Assembly (NCBI RefSeq): GCF_000209165.1
Contig: NC_009046.1
Coordinates: forward strand, 992,001-1,056,000
Reading direction: 5' to 3'
DNA from: Scheffersomyces stipitis CBS 6054
Taxonomy: Eukaryota > Ascomycota > Pichiomycetes > Serinales > Debaryomycetaceae
Length of the DNA: 64,000 nucleotides
Shown here: one piece after another, positions 9,432 through 19,384 of the stretch
Layout: every line of letters begins with the position of its first letter
How positions within the stretch are numbered: position 1 is the stretch's first letter
Position numbers and translations under genes: made by a program
Notes under the pieces: generated by a model
Databases searched by the model: none
Seen by the model: the letters and a program-made list of their open reading frames with translations, nothing else
What the model was told of the DNA's origin: nothing

Positions 9432-11426
9432 TGTTATTCATCGGTAACTGTTAATTTTGTTAGGAACAATAACAAGATTAACAATGGTGAAGAAGAGAAA
9501 AAGAGACAACGGTAGCTTCAGCAAGACAAAAGATGGGAATCGGTCCTTATATAGATACTTCTTATCTCGGGCTCCGCGGCCCTTCCTGTTTAGGGATGCG
9601 AAGGCACTCGATGCGCGGCCCCTCACTGATATGATCCACTATAGGGCCGATTATGGAAGGGCGGCTAAGTAAATCTCATCTGGCGTGTTCGGTGAAATTA
9701 GCGACAACAGCGACAGCAGCGACAAAACGTAGATCCTCGGCTTGGTAATCTGATCTGTCAGAGATGTGTCAGAGATGCGTTGGAGACAGTTATTGCTATT
9801 CCCAGCGGTTGCAAAGATAAGGTGCCAAGGGCGCGATCGTGGAAAGTGTCAGAGAAATTAGGCGGGCGATTATTTCTGGACGGAATCCTGAAACAACACG
9901 GTATCACGAGCAGGACTGCCCTTTCCGGCCAAAGTATACACCTGTATTGCGCGGAGGAGACGCTGCGGGCCACTTCCGCGCTTGTCTACCAAAATGGCCC
10001 ACTCTTAGATACGATGCGTACGAGCTAAAGTCGTGAACGGACTAAACAAGATAGAGGAGATGGGAACACGTGAGAGGACTCGCCGTCTTCTGTTTTCTAG
10101 GCTTGGATAAGGGTCGGTGGCTTGGAGAGATACGCAGCAGAAATTCACGTGAGATGCTTGGCACAATAAAACTTACATCTGCATCCTATTGGCTGAAAGC
10201 TGAGCGGTTGTTCCAGTGACCACCTTGGTGTATGAGCTTGTCGGCGTGGGGGCACGATTGCCAGAGAAGCTAGCTCCTGCCGTCGTCCGAGCTTTGTGTC
10301 AACGCTGCCGGCCAAAATACACGAATATGTATGGAAGGAGAAGCGACACCGTTATCCGAGATGGCTGTGAATTTGTGGTAATATTTACGAGAGCGTCTAC
10401 TTTGCGAATTCGCGGAGAATTAGCTATCCTGAAATAGAATGGTAGACAGCGTTTAGCACGGCGGCTACGTTTTAAAATGTGAAACAGGGGCATCTGGCGG
10501 TATCAGCTGTCGCTATCTGTCCCTGGAACTGTCTGTGTATAGTAATTTAGCTCAAGTCTGTATGCCCGTGTCTTCAGTATTATTTCAGTTATCTCTACAG
10601 TCACAGGCTCGTCGCTCTGGACAGTTTTGTGCGCTCTGTCGTAGACCTTCCACCAAAATACGAGCCAACGGCGGCAGTGTGGGGATTGCAAGCGTAGGTC
10701 TAGACAATTGTAGCCGTGTAATGGGATCGTGTTGTCTGGCTCCAGCAACGTTCTTCTCTCACAGTAACTTACATATAGTAGCATTTCTCACGGTGGCCCA
10801 AATGAGCCCCGCCTTAGTTTTCCCAGTGCGATACTTCTCGGTAGGCCCACCACCTGTGCCACTAAATGGTTCCATCACCGCCACCATTACCGACAGGCTC
10901 ACCAACGAACAGAACAGCAGAAAAAAACTGACAGTGAGTTTTCAACCAGAATTGGTAACAAAAAATTAATCAGTTTTATCTACCATTGGTTCTCCTCCGT
11001 CATCCACCCTTCTGGCGCTGTACTGAGTATATGCCTACTAGCTGTTAGTCATTCCACCGCATCCGCTGTTATAGCCGTGTCCCATCGCTACATTATCTCC
11101 ACTTTTCCGAGACGCTGAGTTATCCATATCTATAACTTATCGAGCTCCTCCCATTTCGTCATTACTGCGATAGAGCATAACCCAGACACTCCCAATTGAC
11201 ATCGTCACGTCTCCCTAGCTAACACTATCCACCTGAGCATTATAGAAGCCACTTGCAGTACGATTTACACTATTAGTATTGATTTTGTTATTGTTGAAGC
11301 TGATAGATTAACCTTTTGTCCAACGATACAGGCTAGCCCCACAACGGTCGACAGTCTTCTCAGTGCACATCCCTAGCAAACACCGTCAGTCTATAAGTCG
11401 CTCTCTCTCATACACAAATCTTAGCC
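9432..11426. promoter_or_regulatory. GC-rich divergent upstream region of the GNAT and PPZ1 genes
   Basis: This 2.0-kb region between divergent genes is clearly GC-richer than most spacers in the window. It carries two CACGTG E-boxes at 10067-10072 and 10146-10151 (bHLH-type sites such as Cbf1 or Tye7), a CCAAT box in reverse orientation near 10190, and two GCGGCCC blocks near 9577 and 9614. Short tandem repeats are also present: a 9-bp GCGACARCA-like unit three times at 9701-9727 and an 11-bp TGTCAGAGATG twice at 9756-9777. A 144-codon frame at 10535-10969 has no recognisable features and was not accepted. Long 5' leaders are possible. Confidence 0.5.
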
Positions 11427-13073
11427 ATGGGTAACAGTCCTTCCAAGCCCAAGGATGGTTTAAGAGGACCCCCCTTGACCCGTACTGATACGTCCAACTC
11501 AGCAAGGTCATCCAGGTCTGTAAGATCAAAGATTTCGCTTCTGAAAGACGACAATAACCATTCCACAAGTACCTCAGGTTCTCCCATACTTGGCCCGAAG
11601 TCTCCTAAGATATTGTCCAGAAAGAACTCATCGTCAGATGCCACAGAGAACATACCGACCACCTCCCTTACCACAACCAATAATACCACCATATCACGAA
11701 ATAACAGTAATTCCAATCTCTTATCCAGCTCTGCTAATTCCAACTTGCCTCCATCCATGATTCAAATTGAGCCCAAGGAGCCCATCTTGATGAGACGGAA
11801 TACTAATGATACCCTCAGCACACCAGGTCCCAGTCTAGGCTTGGACGCATCAATTCCAAGTTCACCCTTATCGTCATCCATAAACAATAACAACATGTCC
11901 AGAACATCGACTAATCACTCCATTCCCAGCTTACACAATTATCCATTATCTCCTCAACCTACCAATGCATCCAAGAACGGTTTTGCTGATGACTCCAAGA
12001 GCATCCACAGCCAGAATAACGACACGACCGACACCGCCGACACCAGCAGTGTTATCAATAAGTTGTCCAAGACCAACACAATGTCCAGTATGAGTGGCAA
12101 CACCATCGATATTGAAGATCTCATCCAAAGATTGTTGGACGCTGGTTACAGCGGAAAGAGAACAAAGAATGTATGTTTAAAGAATAACGAAATCCAATTA
12201 ATCTGTTCTACAGCAAGAGAAATATTCCTTTCCCAGCCATCTTTGTTAGAATTGTCGCCTCCTGTTAAGGTGGTTGGTGACGTTCACGGTCAGTACGGTG
12301 ACCTTATTAGAATTTTTACAAAATGTGGGTTTCCACCATCTACAAACTATTTATTCTTGGGCGATTACGTTGATAGAGGCAAGCAATCATTGGAGACAAT
12401 ACTCTTGTTATTGTGTTACAAGATCAAATACCCTGAAAACTTCTTCCTTTTGAGAGGTAACCATGAATGTGCCAATGTCACTAGAGTTTACGGATTCTAT
12501 GATGAATGTAAGAGAAGATGCAATATCAAGACTTGGAAATTGTTTATTGATACATTTAATACTCTACCAATTGCAGCCATAGTTGCTGGCAAGATTTTCT
12601 GTGTTCATGGAGGATTATCACCAGTATTGAACTCCATGGACGAAATCAGAAATATCGCTAGACCCACAGACGTTCCCGATTTCGGATTGTTAAATGACTT
12701 GCTATGGTCAGATCCAGCTGATACACTAAACGAATGGGAAGATAACGAACGAGGGGTATCATATGTATTTTCGAAGGTAGCTATAAACAAGTTCTTGTCA
12801 AAATTCGGATTTGACTTGGTTTGTCGAGCACATATGGTGGTCGAAGATGGCTATGAATTTTTCAATGATAGAACGTTGGTAACTGTATTCCTGGCACCAA
12901 ATTACTGTGGAGAGTTTGACAATTGGGGTGCGGTCATGAGTGTTTCGGAAGAGTTGCTTTGCTCCTTCGAGTTGCTTGATCCATTGGACAGTGTTGCATT
13001 AAAACAAGTGATGAAGAAAGGAAAGCAAGAAAGAAAATCGGCTCAATTGCAAAGAGTACTGCTGCAAAGATGA
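11427..13073 (+). CDS. PPZ1: Ser/Thr protein phosphatase PPZ1 (PP1-like catalytic domain)
   Basis: This 548-residue PP1-related phosphatase is of the fungal Ppz type, which controls ion homeostasis, salt tolerance and cell integrity and is inhibited by Hal3/Vhs3. The N-terminus MGNSPSK fits N-myristoylation at Gly2, typical of Ppz1. Residues about 10-225 are Ser/Thr/Asn-rich and disordered. The catalytic domain has GDVHGQ at 284-289, GDYVDRG at 312-318 and RGNHE at 343-347, which carry the metal and phosphate ligands. The last motif, S/L-APNYCGE, begins at residue 489. Residue 489 is encoded by CTG, where PP1-type enzymes have an invariant Ser. The tail ends in two further CTG codons. Confidence 0.96.
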   Translation: MGNSPSKPKDGLRGPPLTRTDTSNSARSSRSVRSKISLLKDDNNHSTSTSGSPILGPKSPKILSRKNSSSDATENIPTTSLTTTNNTTISRNNSNSNLLSSSANSNLPPSMIQIEPKEPILMRRNTNDTLSTPGPSLGLDASIPSSPLSSSINNNNMSRTSTNHSIPSLHNYPLSPQPTNASKNGFADDSKSIHSQNNDTTDTADTSSVINKLSKTNTMSSMSGNTIDIEDLIQRLLDAGYSGKRTKNVCLKNNEIQLICSTAREIFLSQPSLLELSPPVKVVGDVHGQYGDLIRIFTKCGFPPSTNYLFLGDYVDRGKQSLETILLLLCYKIKYPENFFLLRGNHECANVTRVYGFYDECKRRCNIKTWKLFIDTFNTLPIAAIVAGKIFCVHGGLSPVLNSMDEIRNIARPTDVPDFGLLNDLLWSDPADTLNEWEDNERGVSYVFSKVAINKFLSKFGFDLVCRAHMVVEDGYEFFNDRTLVTVFLAPNYCGEFDNWGAVMSVSEELLCSFELLDPLDSVALKQVMKKGKQERKSAQLQRVLLQR

Positions 13074-13119
13074 TAAGAATGGTTTATGGTAGACATGTCG
13101 TTAGTTTGCTTTTTTTGCT

Positions 13120-13140
13120 TGCAGAGTTCTTTGCTCTGCA
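13120..13140 (+). other. Hairpin in the PPZ1 3' untranslated region
   Basis: A perfect 7-bp inverted repeat TGCAGAG / CTCTGCA with a 7-nt loop begins 47 bp after the PPZ1 stop and is followed by a T-rich run. It resembles a simple stem-loop in the 3' UTR. It may affect RNA stability or be incidental; yeast Pol II does not use this kind of terminator. Confidence 0.35.
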
Positions 13141-13384
13141 TTTTATTTTTATATCTATTTTATCTAATGAATCTAATGAAGAAAGAATGATTTTATAAGA
13201 ACGAAGCCGGTAATTTGGGGTATTTAAATTTATAGTATTTGTTGAATAGTCATAATTGGATGTTCCATTTTATAGCCAAAGTTCGAGTAGTGCGCAACTA
13301 AAAATCCACGTAAATAAAGAAATCACAGATGTCTACCATAGATTATAGTCCTTTTATTATCAACAAGAACACAAGAAAAGTCCA

Positions 13385-14272
13385 ATGTCAAGCAGAATGA
13401 CGGAGTCAGGCTCCCTGAACTCGGTTGTGCAAGCGTCTAACTACTATTTCATACTAAAAACAGAGAACTTACAGCCTCTTCTTGAGATCACATACCAGTT
13501 AACTGAACAGATAGAGAGCAACCAGACTGTTATTGATAAGCTATGCTACATTGCAGACAATAAGATCAGATACCCAGAAACAACGATTAACTTTGAAAAA
13601 TTTGGTTTGACTTTAGCGGAAGACGGAGAATCAGATTCAAAATCTACAGAGAGCGGAGGTAAAGATGATTCTATCCATGAAAAAGACCACGAGATCACTA
13701 AATTAATGGCTAGCATTAATGAGGAGGACGAGAAGGAAAGAGATCAAGACGAGGACGTAACACAAGGTGAAGATGATCCAATAAGATATTTACTTGTTCA
13801 GAAGTATAGTCTCGATAAAATTGAATTGGACAGTACCCCAGACCTTGGAGTCTTTGCTAGTAACGCCAGAATTGCACAGTTAGTGGAAGACAATATGAAA
13901 TTAACAAAAATACGACAGATAAAAAAGTACAAGAACCAGGAATTACTAAAGCTTATCTATGACTACGAGAGATTCATCGTCGAAGATATACTACCCTCCT
14001 TAAGATCCGAATTGATTAAACTCACAAGTACAACGACATGTACGTCAGCTGATGACAAGTCTTTACAAGATTACGTAGAGCTCAAATTTGAATTATTGGG
14101 AAAAATGTACCAAAGGTACACCATGAACGTAAAGTACTTACTGAAGCTACTACTGTACTCGCATGCCCTTCTTCGATATCTGAGCGATAAAGAGGATTTA
14201 CTATACAAATTGAGTCACCAATTTGAAGCATTGGAGTTTCTTCAGAAAAATATGTCTAAATTGCTAAAATAA
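13385..14272 (+). CDS. Unrecognised helical, acidic 295-aa protein
   Basis: I do not recognise this protein. The frame is open from an ATG at 13385 (a second Met is at residue 6), 311 bp after PPZ1. Residues 20-75 look helical (LLEITYQLTEQIESNQ). Residues about 85-140 are strongly acidic and low complexity (EEDEKERDQDEDV). From about 158 it is again predominantly helical, with heptad-like leucines (NQELLKLIYDYERFIVEDIL; YLLKLLLYSHALLRYL; HQFEALEFLQKNMSKLL). It has no signal peptide or clear membrane segment. The architecture would fit a subunit of a larger nuclear complex such as a kinetochore component, but that is only a guess. Codon use and length support a real gene. Confidence 0.7.
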   Translation: MSSRMTESGSLNSVVQASNYYFILKTENLQPLLEITYQLTEQIESNQTVIDKLCYIADNKIRYPETTINFEKFGLTLAEDGESDSKSTESGGKDDSIHEKDHEITKLMASINEEDEKERDQDEDVTQGEDDPIRYLLVQKYSLDKIELDSTPDLGVFASNARIAQLVEDNMKLTKIRQIKKYKNQELLKLIYDYERFIVEDILPSLRSELIKLTSTTTCTSADDKSLQDYVELKFELLGKMYQRYTMNVKYLLKLLLYSHALLRYLSDKEDLLYKLSHQFEALEFLQKNMSKLLK

Positions 14273-15892
14273 CTGACCAAAATTGGGTGTACTAAATGAA
14301 AAATTTCACTTATGTAGTGAGCTAGTAATGAATCTAATGATAATGATAGTCCAAATGTATTGGCGTTAAGCATGTAGAACCAATATGATTCTTTTCTGTA
14401 AATTTGAAATGGATCAGAACAATGGATAGGTAATTGTAAGCAAACAGAACATCCACAGCTCCCCTTTCACGTCCTGAAACAGATATATATATATATATAC
14501 ATAAATATATTATACCATTCATTGTACCTGGAGCTCCACAATAATATCCATAAGGACAATGCTTATTTTACGCTAGTCGTGGAACTAGAATATGCGTGCC
14601 ACGTCCTCTTGAAGAAGCAGAACAATTAAGGTTAACTATCACGGAAGGTAGAAGTAGCCGCTTCACTACGAGAACAATTAGATGAATAAGAAAAGGATTC
14701 AACTGCACCAATACTCCCTTCATTGTTAATTCCATTGAACTCGCATGTCTTCGCCTTCGTTGAATATGTTGAGCGACCCAACAGGTAGGTATACCATTAT
14801 TAGGGGACTACATAGATTACATACTTCCGTATTAGGTGAGGCAGCTAGGGAGTCGGCAGAGGTGTCTTGACCTCGTAAACCTGCGCTAGCCACTAACTAG
14901 AGAGGCTAAGAGAGGAACTTTATCCAAATGGAATTCAGAGTTTTAGACATATTTCTGGAAAAGGTACCGAAAGCATAGAAGACTGGCGGCTAAAAGGATT
15001 CGTGGAACTGACACCAAATTTCAAACCTGAATTGAATTGGCTTTACCCCCATTACCAGATATGGTGTTGGCAACTCTTGCGAACTGCACAATGGGCAAAT
15101 AGGTAAGATTGGCCATTTCACCAGTTGGTGCCTGTATTCCTGTTTCGGAATAGTACATGGCTCGCTAAACATTGTTCTGTCCACAACGAAAATAAACGCA
15201 CCGATGTAAGACTCTGTAGCTGACGAACTATGAGCACTGCAAATGGCTCCTGAATTGTTTGCAGCTTTTTCTCAATCGCTGCATTTACAACTTAACCTCG
15301 GCAAGTAATCACACAACAGCGATACTCTGGCAACCATACGGTAGTCTGATTATTTTGCCGGTCCCGCTGCGAGCCATTCCCCGAAAAATAATATATGTGG
15401 ATATTGGGATCTAGTCCGTGCAGGTTGAAACGTGCGTGAAGCCGATCTGCATCCCGAATATTTTTCTAACAAACAATAAGTACCCACGGATTGGCTGCGC
15501 TTGAGCTCGCCTGTCCGTGTATCAGGTGCAAGCATGTATTGTGCTGGTAGGCTTATGCCAACATTACTATAGTTGAAGTTGTTGTCCATTGAATAAGGAC
15601 AGACGTGTTTTCGACACAATTTGGGCATAAGGGGGTCTTATAATTGTCACTGTAGGGCGAGAATGTAGTATTTTTTATGCTAGCGAAAGAGCTTTGGGTG
15701 TGCCACGCAGAATTGTCCGTTTTTGTCAATGCCCTTTGCGAATAGGGTAACAATGGAAAACACGACAAATCAGCTAGTTACACTCATGTACGCGTCTGTT
15801 TTGTGTCTTAAAACGTTTCATTAATGATAATAACTAATACATAGTACATATTTGTCGTTGGCTCTGGCGCCGTGTAGCGAATCCGTTTAAAC
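14273..15892. other. Convergent intergenic region with an AT microsatellite
   Basis: This 1.6-kb spacer separates two converging genes. A (TA)n microsatellite of about eight units lies at 14482-14500. From about 14880 the base composition becomes GC-richer, and frames of 60-90 codons open on both strands at once (for example a plus-strand run ending near 15113, and minus-strand runs at 14990-15184 and 15350-15628). They lack recognisable motifs and are tryptophan-rich, so they are treated as non-coding. Confidence 0.5.
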
Positions 15893-17644
15893 CTAGCTAA
15901 ATTTTCGGTGTTCAGTAGGCGAGAGTAAGCTATTAATGGTAGGCTTCTTGGATGAATACAAAATCTTATTAGCCGTCTCATTTTTGGAAGTAGCCATAGT
16001 AGATGAATCTGTGGGGTTCGTAGCCGTAGTCGTTTCTGCGTTAAGAATATCTGTTGTAGTTGTATTTGGCGGAATCTGCCCTGATGGTACCTCCTCCATC
16101 TTAATGTCCATGTCATTGCAAGATGCATCGGACGTAGATGGAGAAATTGAAGTAGTCAGAACCGTTCCATCGTCGTTTAGTACTCCCTTAAGCCATGTCT
16201 TAGTATTGTCTCCAGCAGCCTGTGGCAATGGAGGAAGCATCTTGTTCGCGAAATCAGTTCTAGTCTTTAGTATTCCGTCCAACGAGTTATGGCTGATTGT
16301 TGAGATGGGCCCCACAATGCTGTTGTTGTCTTCGTCTCCATTTCCGTTGAGTGGAAGGTGTTGAATGGATGGTAGCGACGAGCGGCTTCCTCCGCTGTGA
16401 ATAGTAAAGTTGGTTGTGGAGGGCATAGTCAAGCTGTGAAGTGAACGAGCGCCAAAGGAGGACCTATCGTTATTTCTAGATGTTGTTTGACTGAACGATT
16501 GGTGAAAGAGTGGTGAAAGTGGAGACACCAAGTTGGGAGTCAATGATGCAACTGAGGAGGCAGACTTTGGAGCAGGAGGATATGAAATCACAGTTGTTGT
16601 AGTGCTCGTTGACGTCTTGGAAATTGTGCTGAATGTGGTAGAATTTGCTGGAGCCGTTCTATAGCCAGAGTTGTTTGCGAGACTAGAAGACATACTTACA
16701 GGGGATGTGGATTCTGATTCGGGGTCGTTCACAAATGAGTGCTGAAGAGACAACGGCCTGGGTCTTCTCTTGGGCTTGAACTGGTGCTTGGGTATTCTCA
16801 AAGTATTGTCTTGATGAGGCTTGGGAGGCACCGGAGGAGGTTGTGAAGGGTAATGAGCAGGAGCCTGCGACTCATATTGTTGTCCATAGAGCGGTGCTGA
16901 ATGTGAAGGCTGATGCTGTGGTGCAGTATGACTTTGACTTTGACCTTGATATGGATACAAATGCTGATGGCCGTGTTGAATGGGATGATGCGGATGATTA
17001 GCCGAGGGACCATTCATGTAGTAAGCTTGATTATGATAGTGTGGAGATTGTGAGTTTGGAGGTGACATCATGGTACCAGGTACACCAGAGTATCCGACTT
17101 GTGGTATACCAGCAGCGCTTTTAAATGCACCAGTTTCATTTAGACTGAAAAGCGGATTATTCGGAGTGGCTGGATGATAATGATGGTGGTGATGGAGACT
17201 GTGATCATCATTTCTTCCCTTTGATGATGATGAAGATATCGAAGAAGAAGACGACGCATTTGTTCTATCCAATTGGAACTTATCTTCGGACTCACCACGC
17301 TGAGAACCAGAGTATACATCATTAGAATTTCCATTTCTCTGTAAATACGTTTCATATGCGTGAACGGTTTGCTTATGCTGTCTCAAGTTATCTAATCTGG
17401 AGAAGTTCTTGGAACAGTATGGACATGTAAACGGGCGTTCTCCCGTATGTTTTCTTTTGTGTCTAGCCAAATGCTCTGATCTTGTAAAAGACATGTTACA
17501 TCCAGGGTAACCAGTACATAGGAACACTCTGCCTTTCGACGACCTCTTTGATTTTGGCTTGGATGACGTCAGGGAGTCCGACTCAACAGACTTCGGACTG
17601 TCCTTTTGTTGTGATATTACGTCCCCGTGCGTGTTATTAAGCAT
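15893..17644 (-). CDS. C2H2 zinc-finger regulator, Usv1/Rgm1/Bcr1-like
   Basis: This 583-residue transcription factor has two adjacent C2H2 fingers near the N-terminus. Finger 1 has Cys43, Cys49, His62, His66 ([20 protein letters not shown]); finger 2 has Cys74, Cys77, His90, His95, joined by the HTGERPF linker. The contact residues RSEH and RLDN resemble yeast Usv1/Rgm1/Com2 and Candida Bcr1, which recognise CCCCT-like stress elements. The rest is low complexity: a His-rich tract, Pro/Gln/Ser-rich stretches and a basic patch [10 protein letters not shown] (about residues 293-302). Bcr1 governs adhesin genes in Candida, which would link this gene to the adhesin at the window edge; that link is inference. 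The exact orthologue is uncertain. Confidence 0.85.
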   Translation of the reverse strand: MLNNTHGDVISQQKDSPKSVESDSLTSSKPKSKRSSKGRVFLCTGYPGCNMSFTRSEHLARHKRKHTGERPFTCPYCSKNFSRLDNLRQHKQTVHAYETYLQRNGNSNDVYSGSQRGESEDKFQLDRTNASSSSSISSSSSKGRNDDHSLHHHHHYHPATPNNPLFSLNETGAFKSAAGIPQVGYSGVPGTMMSPPNSQSPHYHNQAYYMNGPSANHPHHPIQHGHQHLYPYQGQSQSHTAPQHQPSHSAPLYGQQYESQAPAHYPSQPPPVPPKPHQDNTLRIPKHQFKPKRRPRPLSLQHSFVNDPESESTSPVSMSSSLANNSGYRTAPANSTTFSTISKTSTSTTTTVISYPPAPKSASSVASLTPNLVSPLSPLFHQSFSQTTSRNNDRSSFGARSLHSLTMPSTTNFTIHSGGSRSSLPSIQHLPLNGNGDEDNNSIVGPISTISHNSLDGILKTRTDFANKMLPPLPQAAGDNTKTWLKGVLNDDGTVLTTSISPSTSDASCNDMDIKMEEVPSGQIPPNTTTTDILNAETTTATNPTDSSTMATSKNETANKILYSSKKPTINSLLSPTEHRKFS

Positions 17645-18363
17645 GGCGCTTTATAGGGGCTGTATGAATAAGAGGGAAATGCAAATGCAGTGGCCAGGAA
17701 AGCTGGGAATGATGTCGAGTTAGAAAATATGTGATTCGATCAACTTTTAAAAATTCCTTGGAAGTCGCTTGATGTGAATTTTTGTGGGTACAACTTTTGG
17801 GGAGGATAGCTCGGCTGATCACCAGTCAATATATAGATGAAGTGGGAGAATAACAAGGTACACGATGGAGTAATGAGTGTGGCTACTAGTTTCTTGCTAA
17901 ATATGAAGCCCAGAGGAATAAGACTAGTGCAACAACGTCAGGGTAAAGATCATTAATGGATACTGAACGGTTGGCTATGATACAAAAGAATCCTTTAAGG
18001 AACTGGTGATGGCGAAGTGTCTGTTGTTTTGGTGGGCCGACGCAGGTCAATGAAACGAATGAATTTAGACAATACTCGCTGGACACTAGATGCTGGCAGC
18101 AGTTCAAGCTGGAGTAGAATATCAACAGAGTAGATTCGGAAAATGGTAAATAACAGAAAACCCCGGATCTGGGAAAAAATTGTAGGAAAACTATCAGTAG
18201 ATAAATGATTGTTGTTCGTTGAATTTCGCTCTTTTTGTTAAACTGTATGGAAGTAGGTAAGAAATTCACTTTTTTTCCTTCAAAAAATAAAAGTGTGAGC
18301 AAGAGGTACAAAAATATGACACGGCAAAAAAGGGCCAATTTCGTATCTTATCGAAGCTTGACA

Positions 18364-19384
18364 AGGGGGATATGAAGAATAAGGAAAACCAAGAGTATGT
18401 ACGGCAAGGGGTGGGCACACAAGGTTAGGGATCTTAGATATATATACATTTGTCCGAAAGCATAGGGGGCTAATCCTAACTACTTGTCAATTTAACTACT
18501 CCTGAAAAAAAAGAATGATACCCAAGTTACAATAAGACGAACAGCTGAGGTCTGCAACTAAAAAAAATCTACAGAATAGATGTATTTTATTTGGGAAACA
18601 GTCACTGCACCTCAGGAGCAAAAATGGTCGTATACCCAGAGAGTCTGCTTTTGCTTTTTTAAGTATTTTATTAGTTTTTTTTTGTAATTTTATTTTTTGG
18701 AGTAATAAGTTCAGTCAAAAAAAGATCTTTTTTTTATAGCTATCGAGGTAGCAAAGCAACAGATGGAAATGTGGGACGTGACTTGAATGTCCCAATTATT
18801 CATTGTAACTTACCTTTCTTTGTCTTGTCTGTTTTGAGCCTTTACCTAAATCTATGCATACGTGAACCAGGAATGGCATTGTTCAGAAAAGATATACCTT
18901 TAGCCCTTGATAGTCATAGACGGCCGATCTTGATACTACCATTAGCCGCCACTGTTACCATGCACTTAATGTTGCTCTGTGCTTGCTGCTGCTGCTAAAA
19001 CTTCCGGAATTGTTTAATGAAACACAACATATGATCCAAGAATATTTTTGAATCGCGATTACAGCCAAGCTTCCATATGGTGTTACGTTGTTGCTGCTTT
19101 CTGCTAACGATATGCGAGAGCTAGAATCTACTTCAAGCTTTCTTGCTTCTACCTGGAATTATTTTGAAACTTTATGTACGGTTAAATACAGGGGAAGAAG
19201 GGGCGAGAGGGGGTCACTGAACTACGTCAGAAATCTATTTTTTTTTTGTTTGCTCAACTCTCATTTATCGTATCTAGTACTTAGAAAAAACAGAACATTT
19301 TACTACAGACAGTCCCAACTGTATAATCTGTCTACCCCAACTCCAAACGGCTCATCCGATACATGGCCCGGCTTCCCCTCCCCT
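18364..19384. promoter_or_regulatory. Cluster of stress-response (STRE-like AGGGG/CCCCT) motifs
   Basis: Eight copies occur in about 1.0 kb: AGGGG at 18364, 18407, 18464, 19190, 19199 and 19208, and CCCCT at 19375 and 19380. About one would be expected by chance at this base composition. The motif is the core bound by Msn2/4-type fingers and by Usv1-type proteins. The cluster lies 0.7-1.7 kb upstream of the Usv1/Bcr1-like gene, so stress control or autoregulation is plausible but inferred. Confidence 0.5.

Noticed and set aside
10535..10969. 144-codon plus-strand frame upstream of PPZ1
   Set aside because: GC-rich DNA gives fewer stops; the translation is Cys/Ser-rich with no motif, and it overlaps frames on the other strand.
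14882..15113. 69-codon plus-strand run with protein-like look
   Set aside because: Five Trp in 69 residues and equally long frames on the opposite strand point to GC-rich non-coding DNA.
17886..18338. 150-codon minus-strand frame before the zinc-finger gene
   Set aside because: No ATG anywhere in the frame, a hydrophobic T-run-driven composition and no known motif.
18376..18515. Possible spliced gene with ATG, GTATGT donor at 18395 and a CTAAC branch-like site
   Set aside because: Both candidate acceptors give a stop within a few codons; no conserved product.
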